64,000 nt of DNA from UBA2357 sp041678045 (GCA_041678045.1 JBAYOV010000011.1:1-64000), one strand, 5' to 3'. Numbered from the stretch's first letter, positions 34,907 to 43,189 are shown. Made by a program: numbers and translations. The notes: generated by a model not told the origin, from the sequence alone.

Positions 34907-36937
34907 TCAGCCCTGGGCGGGCGGGAGCCCGCCACCGCCCTTGGGCGACAGGAAGCGTTGCAGCAGCTCCTGTACCACCGGGCTCTTGGCGGACACGCCC
35001 TCGATGGCCTTGCCCACCGACAGGGCCTTGGCAAACTGGTCGAAGAAGGCGCCTTCGCCCCCGACAATGTCGATGTTCGCCTTGCTCAGGGCAGAGGACA
35101 GCACCTCGGCCTGTTCGCGGGCCACCACCTTGCTGGCCTCGATGCCGGCAATCGCGCGCTCGAAATCCTTCTCGAGCTGCATGCGGAATTCCTCGTGCGC
35201 CCGGGCGTCGTCGCTGAGCCTGGACAGGGCGGCGAACTTCTCGACCAGACCCTGGGCCTCGGCGATGAAGCGCTCGCGCAGCACTTCGGCTTCGGCGTGA
35301 CCCACCTGCTCGGTGACCCTGGCCTTGGTGGCGCCCAGCTCGGCCTCGCCACGCGATTCGGCGAGCAGACGTTCTTCGAGTATCTTGGCGTCGGCCAGCC
35401 CCTGCTTTTCCTTCGCCTGGGCGAGCGCTTCCTCGATGCGTGCCTGTGCCAGCCCCTTTTCGAGTTGTCCCTTGGCTTCGGCCTGCATGCTTTCCATGGT
35501 CACGCGAGCCTGCGCCAGCCCCTCCTTCTCGATGGCGGCGGCGGTCACCTCGCGCACCCGCGCATCGGCCAGGCCGGGCGCGGCGCGTTCGGCCTCGATA
35601 CCCTCGGCGAGCTTCTTCTTCGCCTCGGCCTGCTTGCTGGCGGCTTCGAGTTCGGCCTGTGCCAGCACGGTCAGCTCCACCGCGCGGTGGCGGGCAGAGT
35701 CTTCGTCGGCGGCGGCTTTCTTCACCTGACGCACCAGTTCTTCCTCGGCCAGGGCCTGGGCGTTGAGCACGGTGACCTGCTTCACACGCTCGGCCTCGGA
35801 GACTTCGCGCACTTCCTTGATGCGCTCTTCCTCGATCGCCACGGTCTTCTCGACCGCGATGCGCTCACGAATCACGTTGGCGATGTTGGTGCGCTGCTCT
35901 TCCAGCGCGCGCTCCTTTTCAATGCGTTGCAGTTCCACGTCGCGCTCGCGGGACACGATCTCGAGTTGCTGGGCGCGCGCCACCTTTTCCTTCTCGATCA
36001 CCACGGCCCGGGCACGGTTCTGCTCGGCCACCTCGACCTCGCGGGTGGCGTTCTCGGTGCGGATGTCGATCTGTTCCTGGGTCTGGATGCGGGCCTGCTC
36101 GGCCTTCAGCCGCTCCTCTTCCCGGACGCGCTCGATCTCGGCCTCCTCGCGTGCCTGGATGGTGGCGACTTCGCGCTTCTGGCGGGCTTCGGCATCGGCC
36201 TGCTGGCGTTCGAGTGCGAGCATGGCCTCGCGGGTTTCGACGTTTTTCTTGGTGATGGCGAGTTCTTCGTTGCGCTCCAGCTCGTTGGTGATGACGTTTT
36301 GCGCGGCGGTGAGTTCGGTGATCTTGCGAATGCCCTCGGCGTCCAGAATGTTGGAGGGGTCAAGGGAAGATCTGGGGGTCTGCTCCAGATAGTCGATGGC
36401 AACGTCTTCCAGCACATAACCGTTGAGATCGTTGCCAATGACTTCGATGATGCGGTCGCGGAATTCCTGGCGGTTCTCGAACAGCTTCACGAAGTCGATC
36501 TGCTTGCCGACGGTCTTCAGCGCCTCGGAGAACTTGGCGTTGAACAGCTCATTTACCGCACCTTTGTCGGATGCGCGGTCGACCCCGATGGCCTTGGCCA
36601 CCTTGAGCACGTCTTCCGGAGTTTCATTCACCCGCAGGTAGAAGGCCACGGTGATGTCCGCGCGCATGTTGTCGCGGCAGATCAGGCCGTCCTTGCCACG
36701 CCGGTCGACTTCCAGCGTGATCAGGGAAATCCGCATGAACTCCTTTTTGTAGATCACCGGATACACCAGCGCCCCGGTGAAGTGCACCTTGGGCGTTGCC
36801 GACAAGTCGTTGACGATCAGCGCGGTGCCTTGCGGCACCTTGATGTAAAAGGCCTTGAACAGCGCAAACAGGCCGATCAGGACCAGTACGAAGATGCCGA
36901 CGCCCATCAGGAAGGGCATCACTTGGGCCATGTTCAT
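34907..36937 (-). CDS. yqiK: Flotillin-family protein YqiK
   Basis: 676 aa from the ATG at 36937 (MNMAQVMPFLMG), preceded by AGGGGAA at 8 nt. One membrane helix (residues 8-28) is followed by an SPFH domain (about 30-220: VPQGTALIVNDL, DVAIDYLEQTP). Then come about 400 residues of Glu/Ala-rich coiled-coil (EAEIERVREEERLKAEQARI and many similar repeats), and a C-terminal segment. This is the flotillin/YqiK architecture that scaffolds membrane microdomains and in some bacteria acts in envelope stress and motility. The preceding gene is its usual partner YqiJ (82 bp upstream); a giant ATPase follows. Confidence 0.88.
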   Translation of the reverse strand: MNMAQVMPFLMGVGIFVLVLIGLFALFKAFYIKVPQGTALIVNDLSATPKVHFTGALVYPVIYKKEFMRISLITLEVDRRGKDGLICRDNMRADITVAFYLRVNETPEDVLKVAKAIGVDRASDKGAVNELFNAKFSEALKTVGKQIDFVKLFENRQEFRDRIIEVIGNDLNGYVLEDVAIDYLEQTPRSSLDPSNILDAEGIRKITELTAAQNVITNELERNEELAITKKNVETREAMLALERQQADAEARQKREVATIQAREEAEIERVREEERLKAEQARIQTQEQIDIRTENATREVEVAEQNRARAVVIEKEKVARAQQLEIVSRERDVELQRIEKERALEEQRTNIANVIRERIAVEKTVAIEEERIKEVREVSEAERVKQVTVLNAQALAEEELVRQVKKAAADEDSARHRAVELTVLAQAELEAASKQAEAKKKLAEGIEAERAAPGLADARVREVTAAAIEKEGLAQARVTMESMQAEAKGQLEKGLAQARIEEALAQAKEKQGLADAKILEERLLAESRGEAELGATKARVTEQVGHAEAEVLRERFIAEAQGLVEKFAALSRLSDDARAHEEFRMQLEKDFERAIAGIEASKVVAREQAEVLSSALSKANIDIVGGEGAFFDQFAKALSVGKAIEGVSAKSPVVQELLQRFLSPKGGGGLPPAQG

Positions 36938-37019
36938 TGACGAAATTCCCCTTTTCGGATTGAACTTGAATAAAAGCGCGTACCTGCGAGCGGACAGAAA
37001 GGCACTGGCGCCGGATTTG

Positions 37020-37658
37020 TCAGCCGGTGAATTCCTCCTCGCCGATGACAAGGTAGTGGTTCATGTCGGGTCGATATTCTATCAACACCACCCGGTCACC
37101 CCGCTGGAAGCTGCGATTTGGGCTGCGCGCCTGAAGGATCAGGCCGGCGCCGCCGTCCTCGACCGCCACGTAGCCCTGTTGCGCATTGACCGTGGGGCTG
37201 CGCACCACGCCCACCTGTCCGAGCAGTGACTTGCGGTGGCGCGGTGCGATGCGTCCGAGCAGGCGCCGCAGCGGGCGCAGGGCGAGCGAGGTCAGCATGA
37301 CGCCGGCCACGAACGCGGCCGGCAGGACGGCGACGCCCAGCGCAAGCGACGGCCATCCGTCCAGCCCCATGCCTTGCAGAAGATAGACGGCATAGTAGCT
37401 GACGAACCAGCTGAAGAAGGCCAGCACCGTGAGGATGACGGTCAGGGGAATGCCGGCCAGCCCGAGCCGCATCAGCAACCCCGACAGGCCTTCGAGCTCC
37501 AGCCCGTCACCGTCGGGCAGGGTCAGGTTGTCCAGTACATCGATGTCCACCAGCCCCAGCAGGGCAATCAGCCAGTACACCACCATGACCGCCAGCACGA
37601 AACTGAACACCACGGTGGGAAAAGAGAGCGCAATGTTCAGGAACTGCTCCACGGTCAT
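37020..37658 (-). CDS. yqiJ: YqiJ-like membrane protein with OB-fold (NfeD-type) domain
   Basis: 212 aa from ATG 37658; a GTG directly before it is also possible. The N-terminal part has hydrophobic helices around residues 10-35, 65-90 and 100-125. The C-terminal part (about 145-212: SLLGQVGVVRSPTVNAQQGYVAVEDGGAG, GDRVVLIEYRPDMNHYLV) is the OB-like barrel found in YqiJ/NfeD proteins. YqiJ-YqiK pairs form flotillin membrane assemblies. The gene lies after pspA with repeat copy E between them, suggesting the repeat was inserted into an existing operon. Confidence 0.82.
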   Translation of the reverse strand: MTVEQFLNIALSFPTVVFSFVLAVMVVYWLIALLGLVDIDVLDNLTLPDGDGLELEGLSGLLMRLGLAGIPLTVILTVLAFFSWFVSYYAVYLLQGMGLDGWPSLALGVAVLPAAFVAGVMLTSLALRPLRRLLGRIAPRHRKSLLGQVGVVRSPTVNAQQGYVAVEDGGAGLILQARSPNRSFQRGDRVVLIEYRPDMNHYLVIGEEEFTG

Positions 37659-37697
37659 CACTCCGGGTCGGTGGGATGGGGGTTGATCGACCGGCGG

Positions 37698-37800
37698 TTA
37701 TGAAGCCGGCCCCAAGACACCCTTTTTCCGTTCGGGCCGAGCCCTTCGACAAGCTCAGGGCGAACGGGTGTCATGACAGTTTGAAGGGCCGGATGAATAA
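37698..37800. repeat. REP-type element, copy E (between pspA and yqiJ)
   Basis: Ends TTATGAAGCCGGCCC (37698-37712) and GGGCCGGATGAATAA (37786-37800) are inverted repeats. The core CCGTTCGGGCCGAGC-CC-TTCGACAAGCTCAGGGCGAACGG is a merged REP palindrome. It is the shortest copy that keeps both ends. Confidence 0.8.
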
Positions 37801-37827
37801 CGGGCGGTCAGGAAGCGGGCTGGCCGG

Positions 37828-38523
37828 TCAGCCCGCTGCACGCTTCTCTTTCAGGCGTGCCAGCACCGCGCTGGCGCTGCCGCTGTCCGGGGTGATGCCG
37901 GCCTGGCGCAGCTTCTCGTCCAGCGGGTCCTCATTGGCCTCGCGCGCAATCTCGGAGGCCGCCTGCATGCGGGCACCGCGCTCGGCCTGCTTTTTCTTGA
38001 TGCGCTCCAGCGAGTCCAGCGCGGTTTGCACCCGCGTCTGCGAACCGCTGTAACGATCGGCCACGGTGGCCTGCGCGCGCTGCACGCTCTCGGTGGCCTT
38101 GACCGTATCCACCTGTTGCTTCAGGCGGCGGATATGGTTTTCCGCCTGGGCAATCGCGCGGCGCAGGTCGACCACGCTGCTGGCGTATTGTTCGGTCTGG
38201 GCGCGTTCCTCGTTGTGCTGGTTCTCCAGTGAGGCGATCTTGTTGGCGACTTCCAGGGCCAGCGCTTCATTGTTGCTTTCGAGTGCCTTCAGCGCATGGC
38301 CTTCGTACTCCTCGATCCTGGCCCGGGTTTCGTCCATCCGCGCAGCGGCCAGTTTTTGCTTGGCCATGATCTCGGCGAGCGCTTCGCGCGAGCGCCGCAG
38401 ATCGGCGTCCGCGTCGCGAATCTCTTGATCGAGAATGCGCAGTGCCTGCCCATCCACCACAGCCTCGCCCAGTTCGTGGGCACCTCCGCGCAGGGCGGTA
38501 ACCAGTTTCAGCCAGATGCTCAT
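37828..38523 (-). CDS. PspA/IM30-family protein (YjfJ-like)
   Basis: 231 aa, the normal PspA/Vipp1/YjfJ length, beginning MSIWLKLVTALRGGAHELGEAVVDGQALRILDQEIRDAD. The protein is almost entirely helical with long coiled-coil heptads (residues 25-190). These proteins assemble ESCRT-III-like polymers on stressed membranes. A DUF2170 gene upstream is the same pair as E. coli yjfI-yjfJ. It ends in a short flexible tail (SASAVLARLKEKRAAG). There is no pspF or pspBC nearby, so it is not the classical phage-shock operon. Confidence 0.85.
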   Translation of the reverse strand: MSIWLKLVTALRGGAHELGEAVVDGQALRILDQEIRDADADLRRSREALAEIMAKQKLAAARMDETRARIEEYEGHALKALESNNEALALEVANKIASLENQHNEERAQTEQYASSVVDLRRAIAQAENHIRRLKQQVDTVKATESVQRAQATVADRYSGSQTRVQTALDSLERIKKKQAERGARMQAASEIAREANEDPLDEKLRQAGITPDSGSASAVLARLKEKRAAG

Positions 38524-38544
38524 GATGTGTTCTCCTGATGCCGT

Positions 38545-39159
38545 TCAGACGGTGGTGAGTTGGGTTTCGAAGGCTTCGGTGGCGCGAATCACGTTGTCGG
38601 CCAGGGTTTCGATTTCGAGCTGCACGTCGGACAGGCTGGATGCCGCGCTCAGCGCACCGAACATGATGTAGGCGTCACCGACTTCGGGCAGGCTCTCGAT
38701 GCCGATGGTCGACAGCGGGAACAGTTTGTGGGTGCGCAACACCTGGTCGTTGAAGGCGACCACATCCTTGACCTGGGCGACCGGCCACAGCATGGCCTCG
38801 ACCACGATCTGCTCGCCGACCACGGCCAGGAATACCGGCAGGTCGCCATACTCCCGCATCTGCAGCAGAAGGCTGGGTTCGGAGCCTTCCAGCAGTTCCA
38901 CTCGCACGCTGCCCGATCCGACCATGTCGCTGCCCTGCAGGGCGGTCTGCAGGGCCCGGACGGTCCACAATTCCTGATCCTTCATTGCGTTCTCCTTTGC
39001 GAGTCGAGGCGCACCGCGCGGCCGGCGCATGTTTTTTTCCACCGCGGATAACTCATCCAGGTATTCTGGCAGCACCCAGAGTTCCTTCTTCACCAGGCCC
39101 TGCTCGCGCAGGCGGGCGCGGTGCAGGCGCTGGTAGTGGGCTGATGTCTTGCGTTCCAT
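38545..39159 (-). CDS. DUF2170-family protein (YjfI-like) with N-terminal extension
   Basis: 204 aa from ATG 39159. The C-terminal ~146 residues (MKDQELWTVRALQTALQGSD onward, ending ATEAFETQLTTV) form the DUF2170 domain of E. coli YjfI. The first ~58 residues are basic and helical (KTSAHYQRLHRARLREQGLVKKELWVLPEYLDELSAVEKNMRR) and look like a genuine conserved domain. A second ATG at 38985 is preceded by AAAGGAG at an ideal distance, so a short form starting at the DUF2170 domain is probably made too. It is first gene of the PspA-flotillin operon. Function unknown; neighbours suggest membrane stress. Confidence 0.75.
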   Translation of the reverse strand: MERKTSAHYQRLHRARLREQGLVKKELWVLPEYLDELSAVEKNMRRPRGAPRLAKENAMKDQELWTVRALQTALQGSDMVGSGSVRVELLEGSEPSLLLQMREYGDLPVFLAVVGEQIVVEAMLWPVAQVKDVVAFNDQVLRTHKLFPLSTIGIESLPEVGDAYIMFGALSAASSLSDVQLEIETLADNVIRATEAFETQLTTV

Positions 39160-39176
39160 GGGCGTATTCTGGGGTA

Positions 39177-39208
39177 TCACATGTCAGATTTCAAGTCATT
39201 ACATGTGA
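39177..39208. promoter_or_regulatory. Inverted repeat upstream of the DUF2170-PspA operon
   Basis: TCACATGT (39177-39184) and ACATGTGA (39201-39208) are perfect 8-bp arms separated by 16 bp, centred about 33 bp upstream of the first ATG of the operon. A dimeric regulator bound there would cover the promoter region. No regulator gene is adjacent. Confidence 0.5.
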
Positions 39209-39273
39209 TTGTTTGAAAGTTTTCGGATCGTACAGCGACTTGGCTTCAGAGAATCTGCTTCAGCGACTCGGCT

Positions 39274-41199
39274 TCAGCGGATCCGTAGCCAGCCGATGCG
39301 TCCCTGCTGATGAGGGTCCAGGGCTTCCGGGTCGGCGACCGGCTGTGCCTGCGCTTCGCGAAAGCGGACCAGGGTGCCATCGTGCAACTGCACCAGGCTG
39401 CTGAATGCACCGGGTTCGGGGTGGGCGATGCCGGAAGGCGGCTGGGGCACGGGCACGCCGTCCACGACCCGGCTGACCTGATCCCGAGCGTCGATGTGGC
39501 CGTCCTGGTTGCTGTCGAAGGCGGGGTGGGTGGGGGCGGTACCGGTGACGGCATCGAGTTGCATGCGCCAGTGCAGCGCAGGGCTGTTGCAGTCGCCGGG
39601 TGCGGTGCGGGTGGTGAAGGCCAGCCGGTCGTCGTGCAGCTCCAGCCAGCCTGCGACATGCTCCGGGGGGTGACCGGCATGGCCGGCAGGCAGGTCAAGA
39701 TACCAGCCGTGCTGGCTGCGCCAGTCCGGTGGCGTGCGGGTGGTCAGGCGCAGCCCCGGTGCAGCGCCGGCGTGCGCGCCGTCGTCCGCTGGGGCATCGA
39801 GGATGTGCTGTGCCTGAAGCGCGTCGCGGCTCACGTTGCGGCCTCTGTCGAGCACTGCGTACAGGCTGTGGTGGCGGGGGGTGTGCGGCCGTGCTCCGGT
39901 GTCGTCGGTGGGGCGGGGGTGTGTGGCGAACAGCACCAGCAGGCCCAGCCCGTCCGGATGGGGGAGGACGACCGGCCTGTGGATGACGGGCTGGTGGCTG
40001 GCCGCCGGACAGCCGGGCTGGGTGCAGGCCTGAAACAGGCGGTAGGCCAGGTGCCAGCGGGCCGGGTTGCTCGCGGAGAGGTCGAACTTCCACACGCTGC
40101 CGTCGAGCGCGCCACCATACACGAGATCGACCACGCCATCCTGATCCACATCCACTGGTGCGATGCCGCTCAGGCCGTCGTCGTGCGCGCTGCCGGATGC
40201 TTGCAGGTGTGGGTTGCGGGCGTGCAGTTCGGCAATCAGCGCACCGTCGTCCAGCGATACCACGAACAGGGTCGGTACGGTGGCGTGCTGCGCGGCGCCT
40301 GTGGTGTGCTGTCCGGCGGGTGTGGCTGACAGGCGGGCGCCATCGCCGAACAGCACGGCCCACTGTCCCGAGTTGAGTTTGACGATTGCCGCCGGGGTGA
40401 GCGATGCGCCGGGCCGGGTCCGGTGCGTGGGCTGGTGTTCGTCCGGATAGCGCCAGAGCAGGGCAGAGGGGTGCTCGGTACTGTGTCCGGCCAGGGTTCC
40501 GGGTTGGGTGATGTCCAGGGCATGGTAAGCGCCGCCCCCCTGTTCCACCTCTCCGAGCCCGGCGAGCAGCACGCTGTGCCAGCGTCCGTTGAGGCGCACA
40601 TCGGCGGCATTCAGGCTGGTGAAGCGGGCTATGCCGCCATCTGCCCGATCCGGGGCGGGATGGTACAGCCGCTGCTGTCCGCTGGCGGCCTCCAGTCCGT
40701 ACAGCCCGTCAGGCGCGCTGAAGTACAGCATCAGGGGGCGGGAGGACATGGCGCGGAGAAAGTGTTCGAAGTCTGCAGCGTCCTGCGTGGGGGGCAGCGG
40801 GCCGGTGGGGAGGCCTGCGAGCAGCGCGGGCGTGTCCTGCAAATGGGTCGGGGCGCGGGGGCTGGCGGGGGCTGCGCTGTCCGGGGCGGTGTCGAGGTGC
40901 CGTTCCCATAGTTGGCTGGGCCGCTGCCCGGGCTGCCAGCGCCACGCCCTGATCCGGTGGGGGTGCTCGCGATCGCCGGCCTGCAGTGAAAACAGCAGGG
41001 CGCCTTCGGGGTCGGTGGTGGCGCTCAGGATGTGGCTGCTGTGTGTGGATGGGGTCGGGCAGCCTTCTGCGGCATGCAATGGGCCAGCGGGGTTGCCCCA
41101 CAGGCCAAGCAGGCCGAGCAGGGAGAGGCCGAACAGGCGACTGCGCAGGCCGCAGGGTTTCGGTGAAGGGCGGGAAGGCGGGTGCCGGGTCGGATGCAT
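39274..41199 (-). CDS. pilY1: PilY1-family type IV pilus tip protein (short form)
   Basis: 641 aa, with a signal peptide (LFGLSLLGLLGLWGNPAGPLHA). It matches the C-terminal beta-propeller part of PilY1: LYGLEAASGQQRLYHP, GGGAYHALDITQPG, WAVLFGDGARLS, and the Ca-binding loop DVDQDGVVDLVYGGALDGSVWKFDLS. A second calcium-like loop DSNQDGHIDARD is near the end. Typical PilY1 proteins exceed 1000 aa and have a variable N-terminal adhesin (often VWA-like) domain that is missing here. Family proteins prime pilus assembly and affect adhesion and twitching. It follows pilX with 8 bp between genes. Confidence 0.8.
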   Translation of the reverse strand: MHPTRHPPSRPSPKPCGLRSRLFGLSLLGLLGLWGNPAGPLHAAEGCPTPSTHSSHILSATTDPEGALLFSLQAGDREHPHRIRAWRWQPGQRPSQLWERHLDTAPDSAAPASPRAPTHLQDTPALLAGLPTGPLPPTQDAADFEHFLRAMSSRPLMLYFSAPDGLYGLEAASGQQRLYHPAPDRADGGIARFTSLNAADVRLNGRWHSVLLAGLGEVEQGGGAYHALDITQPGTLAGHSTEHPSALLWRYPDEHQPTHRTRPGASLTPAAIVKLNSGQWAVLFGDGARLSATPAGQHTTGAAQHATVPTLFVVSLDDGALIAELHARNPHLQASGSAHDDGLSGIAPVDVDQDGVVDLVYGGALDGSVWKFDLSASNPARWHLAYRLFQACTQPGCPAASHQPVIHRPVVLPHPDGLGLLVLFATHPRPTDDTGARPHTPRHHSLYAVLDRGRNVSRDALQAQHILDAPADDGAHAGAAPGLRLTTRTPPDWRSQHGWYLDLPAGHAGHPPEHVAGWLELHDDRLAFTTRTAPGDCNSPALHWRMQLDAVTGTAPTHPAFDSNQDGHIDARDQVSRVVDGVPVPQPPSGIAHPEPGAFSSLVQLHDGTLVRFREAQAQPVADPEALDPHQQGRIGWLRIR

Positions 41200-41207
41200 G
41201 GTGAGCC

Positions 41208-41702
41208 TCAGGGTGAGTGGATGACAAGCCGTTTGCGGAAACGGGATTCGAGCAGCACCTCGGCCCGGCCGTCGGCGGCGATGCCCTGTGCGCTGATGCG
41301 GAATTCATGCAGGGCGGCACCTGCGGGCGCGCTGAAGCCGGTCACCCGGGCACGTTCCACCGGGCCGAGGTGCTGTATCCGGTACTCGGCTTGCCCGACG
41401 GAGGGCAGGTGGTCGGCCGGCAGCGTGTGTGCCTGTGCGCTCAGGCGGGTGAGGTCGGCCGTGGTGCGCAGGGCATCGGCTGTTTCTTCGCCGGCACGCA
41501 GGGCGGTTTCCGCGAGTTGCTGCGCGATTTGATGTTCGCGCACACTGATCAGCACCTTCTCATCGACGATCGATTCGTTCAGGGCGGACAGCGCAAGCAG
41601 GCTCATCAGCAGCATCACCACCAGGGCCACGGGCAGCACGATGCCGGACTGGGGGCAGGGGGAACAGGGGGAGCAGGGAGGACGGCGGGCGGCATCGGTC
41701 AT
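41208..41702 (-). CDS. pilX: Type IV minor pilin PilX
   Basis: 164 aa. A short leader rich in Pro/Cys (CSPCSPCPQSG) precedes a prepilin helix SGIVLPVALVVMLLMSLLALSALNESIVDEKV, with Gly-Ile at the processing site as in PilX (PilX proteins lack the usual Phe1). The C-terminal domain is small. It belongs to the priming complex with PilV, PilW and PilY1. Gene order pilV-pilW-pilX-pilY1 confirms the assignment. Confidence 0.78.
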   Translation of the reverse strand: MTDAARRPPCSPCSPCPQSGIVLPVALVVMLLMSLLALSALNESIVDEKVLISVREHQIAQQLAETALRAGEETADALRTTADLTRLSAQAHTLPADHLPSVGQAEYRIQHLGPVERARVTGFSAPAGAALHEFRISAQGIAADGRAEVLLESRFRKRLVIHSP

Positions 41703-41712
41703 CGTGGTGCGC

Positions 41713-42753
41713 TCAGGGCAGACGGTTGCGCAGGGCCACGGTGGTGCTGAAGCTGCGCCACAGTCGTCGTTCGTTGAGGATGCGGGCGCTCAGGCGGGGG
41801 GCGTCGCCGGGGTGTCCGTCGCAGTCTTCCAGTTCCGGGGGCGGGCCGTTCCCTTCGCCCAGACCGTCCGTCAGGCTGACTGCGAGCAGGGTGACACGCA
41901 CCGCCACCACCCGTGACCAGTCGGAGACCGCATCCGCAGGCACGAATGCGTCGGCACGACGCTGGCGGTGCTGGTCGATGCCATAGCACAGCCGCATGTC
42001 CACGATGCCTTCGACGAGTTCCTGGTCGGCTGCCGGCAGGCCCAGATCGAAGCTGCGCTGGCGCAGGCCGGGCAGTGTCGAGGACGTTGCCTGCCCGATG
42101 TAGTACAGCCGGGTGTGCAGTTGATGGACTTCCGAGGCTGCGTCGTGGCGTCTGCTCAATGGCCTGAGCGTGCCCGGATGGTTGCCGGGCTGCGTGGTGG
42201 CGCCTGCGTTTTGCAGCAGGTCGCAGGAGGCCCCGGCGCTGAGCAGCACCAAGCTGCCTGCGGCCGGCTCAGGTCCACCGCTGAACGAGGGCGTGCCCCC
42301 TTCGGCCGGCAACGGGGCCGCCAGCCGCAGGCCGGAGCTGCGTCGGGCGTATTTCACCAGCAGGCTGTCGCTGCCACTGACCGCAAGACTGCCCGAGTAG
42401 GGGCCGGGTGTCCGCTGCCAGCCACCGAGCAGGAGGTCGAAACCGTACAGCGTGTGCAGGTCGGGGTCGTGACCGGTTGCCAGCCGGCTGTTGCGCACGC
42501 CGGTGCAGCCGGGCAGATGGCCGGCGTTGTGCAGTTCCCGCACAAGCAGTTCGAGCGCGAAGCGGCCGTTCTCCTGCAGGCGCGACAGGGCCACCTGTGT
42601 ACGGTAGGTCTGACTGGAGGAGGCGTGCAGGCTCAGCAGGCTACCCAGCAGAAGCAGGCCAAGCACCAGTGCGATGAGCAGTTCGACGAGCGTCAGGCCG
42701 CATTGGCACCGGGGCTGCAGTAGGACAGGAGGCAGGCTTGCGGTCGGTTTCAC
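41713..42753 (-). CDS. pilW: Type IV minor pilin PilW
   Basis: 346 aa. The prepilin motif is CGLTLVELLIALVLGLLLLGSLLSLHASSSQTYRT, with Gly at the cleavage point and Glu at +5. RLQENGRFALELLVRELHNAGH is the conserved PilW segment after the helix. Cys pairs (GCTGVRNS, SCDLLQ, LCYGID) suggest disulphides in the globular part. Overlaps the pilV stop by 4 bp; pilX follows 10 bp later. Confidence 0.85.
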   Translation of the reverse strand: MKPTASLPPVLLQPRCQCGLTLVELLIALVLGLLLLGSLLSLHASSSQTYRTQVALSRLQENGRFALELLVRELHNAGHLPGCTGVRNSRLATGHDPDLHTLYGFDLLLGGWQRTPGPYSGSLAVSGSDSLLVKYARRSSGLRLAAPLPAEGGTPSFSGGPEPAAGSLVLLSAGASCDLLQNAGATTQPGNHPGTLRPLSRRHDAASEVHQLHTRLYYIGQATSSTLPGLRQRSFDLGLPAADQELVEGIVDMRLCYGIDQHRQRRADAFVPADAVSDWSRVVAVRVTLLAVSLTDGLGEGNGPPPELEDCDGHPGDAPRLSARILNERRLWRSFSTTVALRNRLP

Positions 42754-43145
42754 AGCCGGGCGGCATGGGTCAGGCGCTGCAGGGCGTCATGGCCCTGCGC
42801 CTGCGGGCTGCGCTCCGGCCATTCGAGGGTGATGGTCACGAGCTTGCCGTCGTGCGCCACGCTGGCGCGGGCTTCCGCACCAAGCCGGGTCTGCAGGCGG
42901 CGTTCCCACTGGCTGTGGAATGGGTGGTGGGGGCCGGCGCTGCGCATGTATTCGGTGAATTCTTCGGCAAGCCGGGCGGCCTCTGCGCGCAGGCCCGCTT
43001 CGTGGGTCAGGCGCAGGGTGGTGGCCTGCACGCCGGCCAGCCCCACCAGACCCACCGATACGAGCAGCATCGTGATCAGCACTTCCATCAATCCCACGCC
43101 GCGCTGGTCGATAAGCATTTTCATGAATTGATCCGTCGATGACAT
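42750..43145 (-). CDS. pilV: Type IV minor pilin PilV
   Basis: 131 aa from the ATG at 43145; ATG 43124 or 43118 further in is also possible. The prepilin motif is RGVGLMEVLITMLLVSVGLVGLAGVQATTLRL, with Gly before the mature Leu and Glu at +5, as in PilV. It is the first gene of the minor-pilin operon; FimT/FimU and PilE, which commonly accompany this set, are not in the window. It diverges from narK1 across 218 bp. Confidence 0.82.
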   Translation of the reverse strand: MSSTDQFMKMLIDQRGVGLMEVLITMLLVSVGLVGLAGVQATTLRLTHEAGLRAEAARLAEEFTEYMRSAGPHHPFHSQWERRLQTRLGAEARASVAHDGKLVTITLEWPERSPQAQGHDALQRLTHAARL

Positions 43146-43162
43146 GAGACTTTTTTAAAATG

Positions 43163-43189
43163 TTCATGGCATCAATTTAGTTCCATGAA
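43163..43189. promoter_or_regulatory. Inverted repeat between pilV and narK1
   Basis: TTCATGG (43163-43169) and CCATGAA (43183-43189) are perfect 7-bp arms 13 bp apart in the divergent intergenic region, next to an A/T-rich run (TTTTTTAAAA, 43151-43160). It is 18 bp upstream of pilV and about 175 bp from narK1, so pilV control is likelier. No clear FNR box (TTGAT-N4-ATCAA) was found here. Confidence 0.35.

Noticed and set aside
18766..37800. CRISPR array or IS element for the repeated units
   Set aside because: Copies are kilobases apart, have no regular spacers and no transposase gene; they fit REP/REPIN-type repeats.
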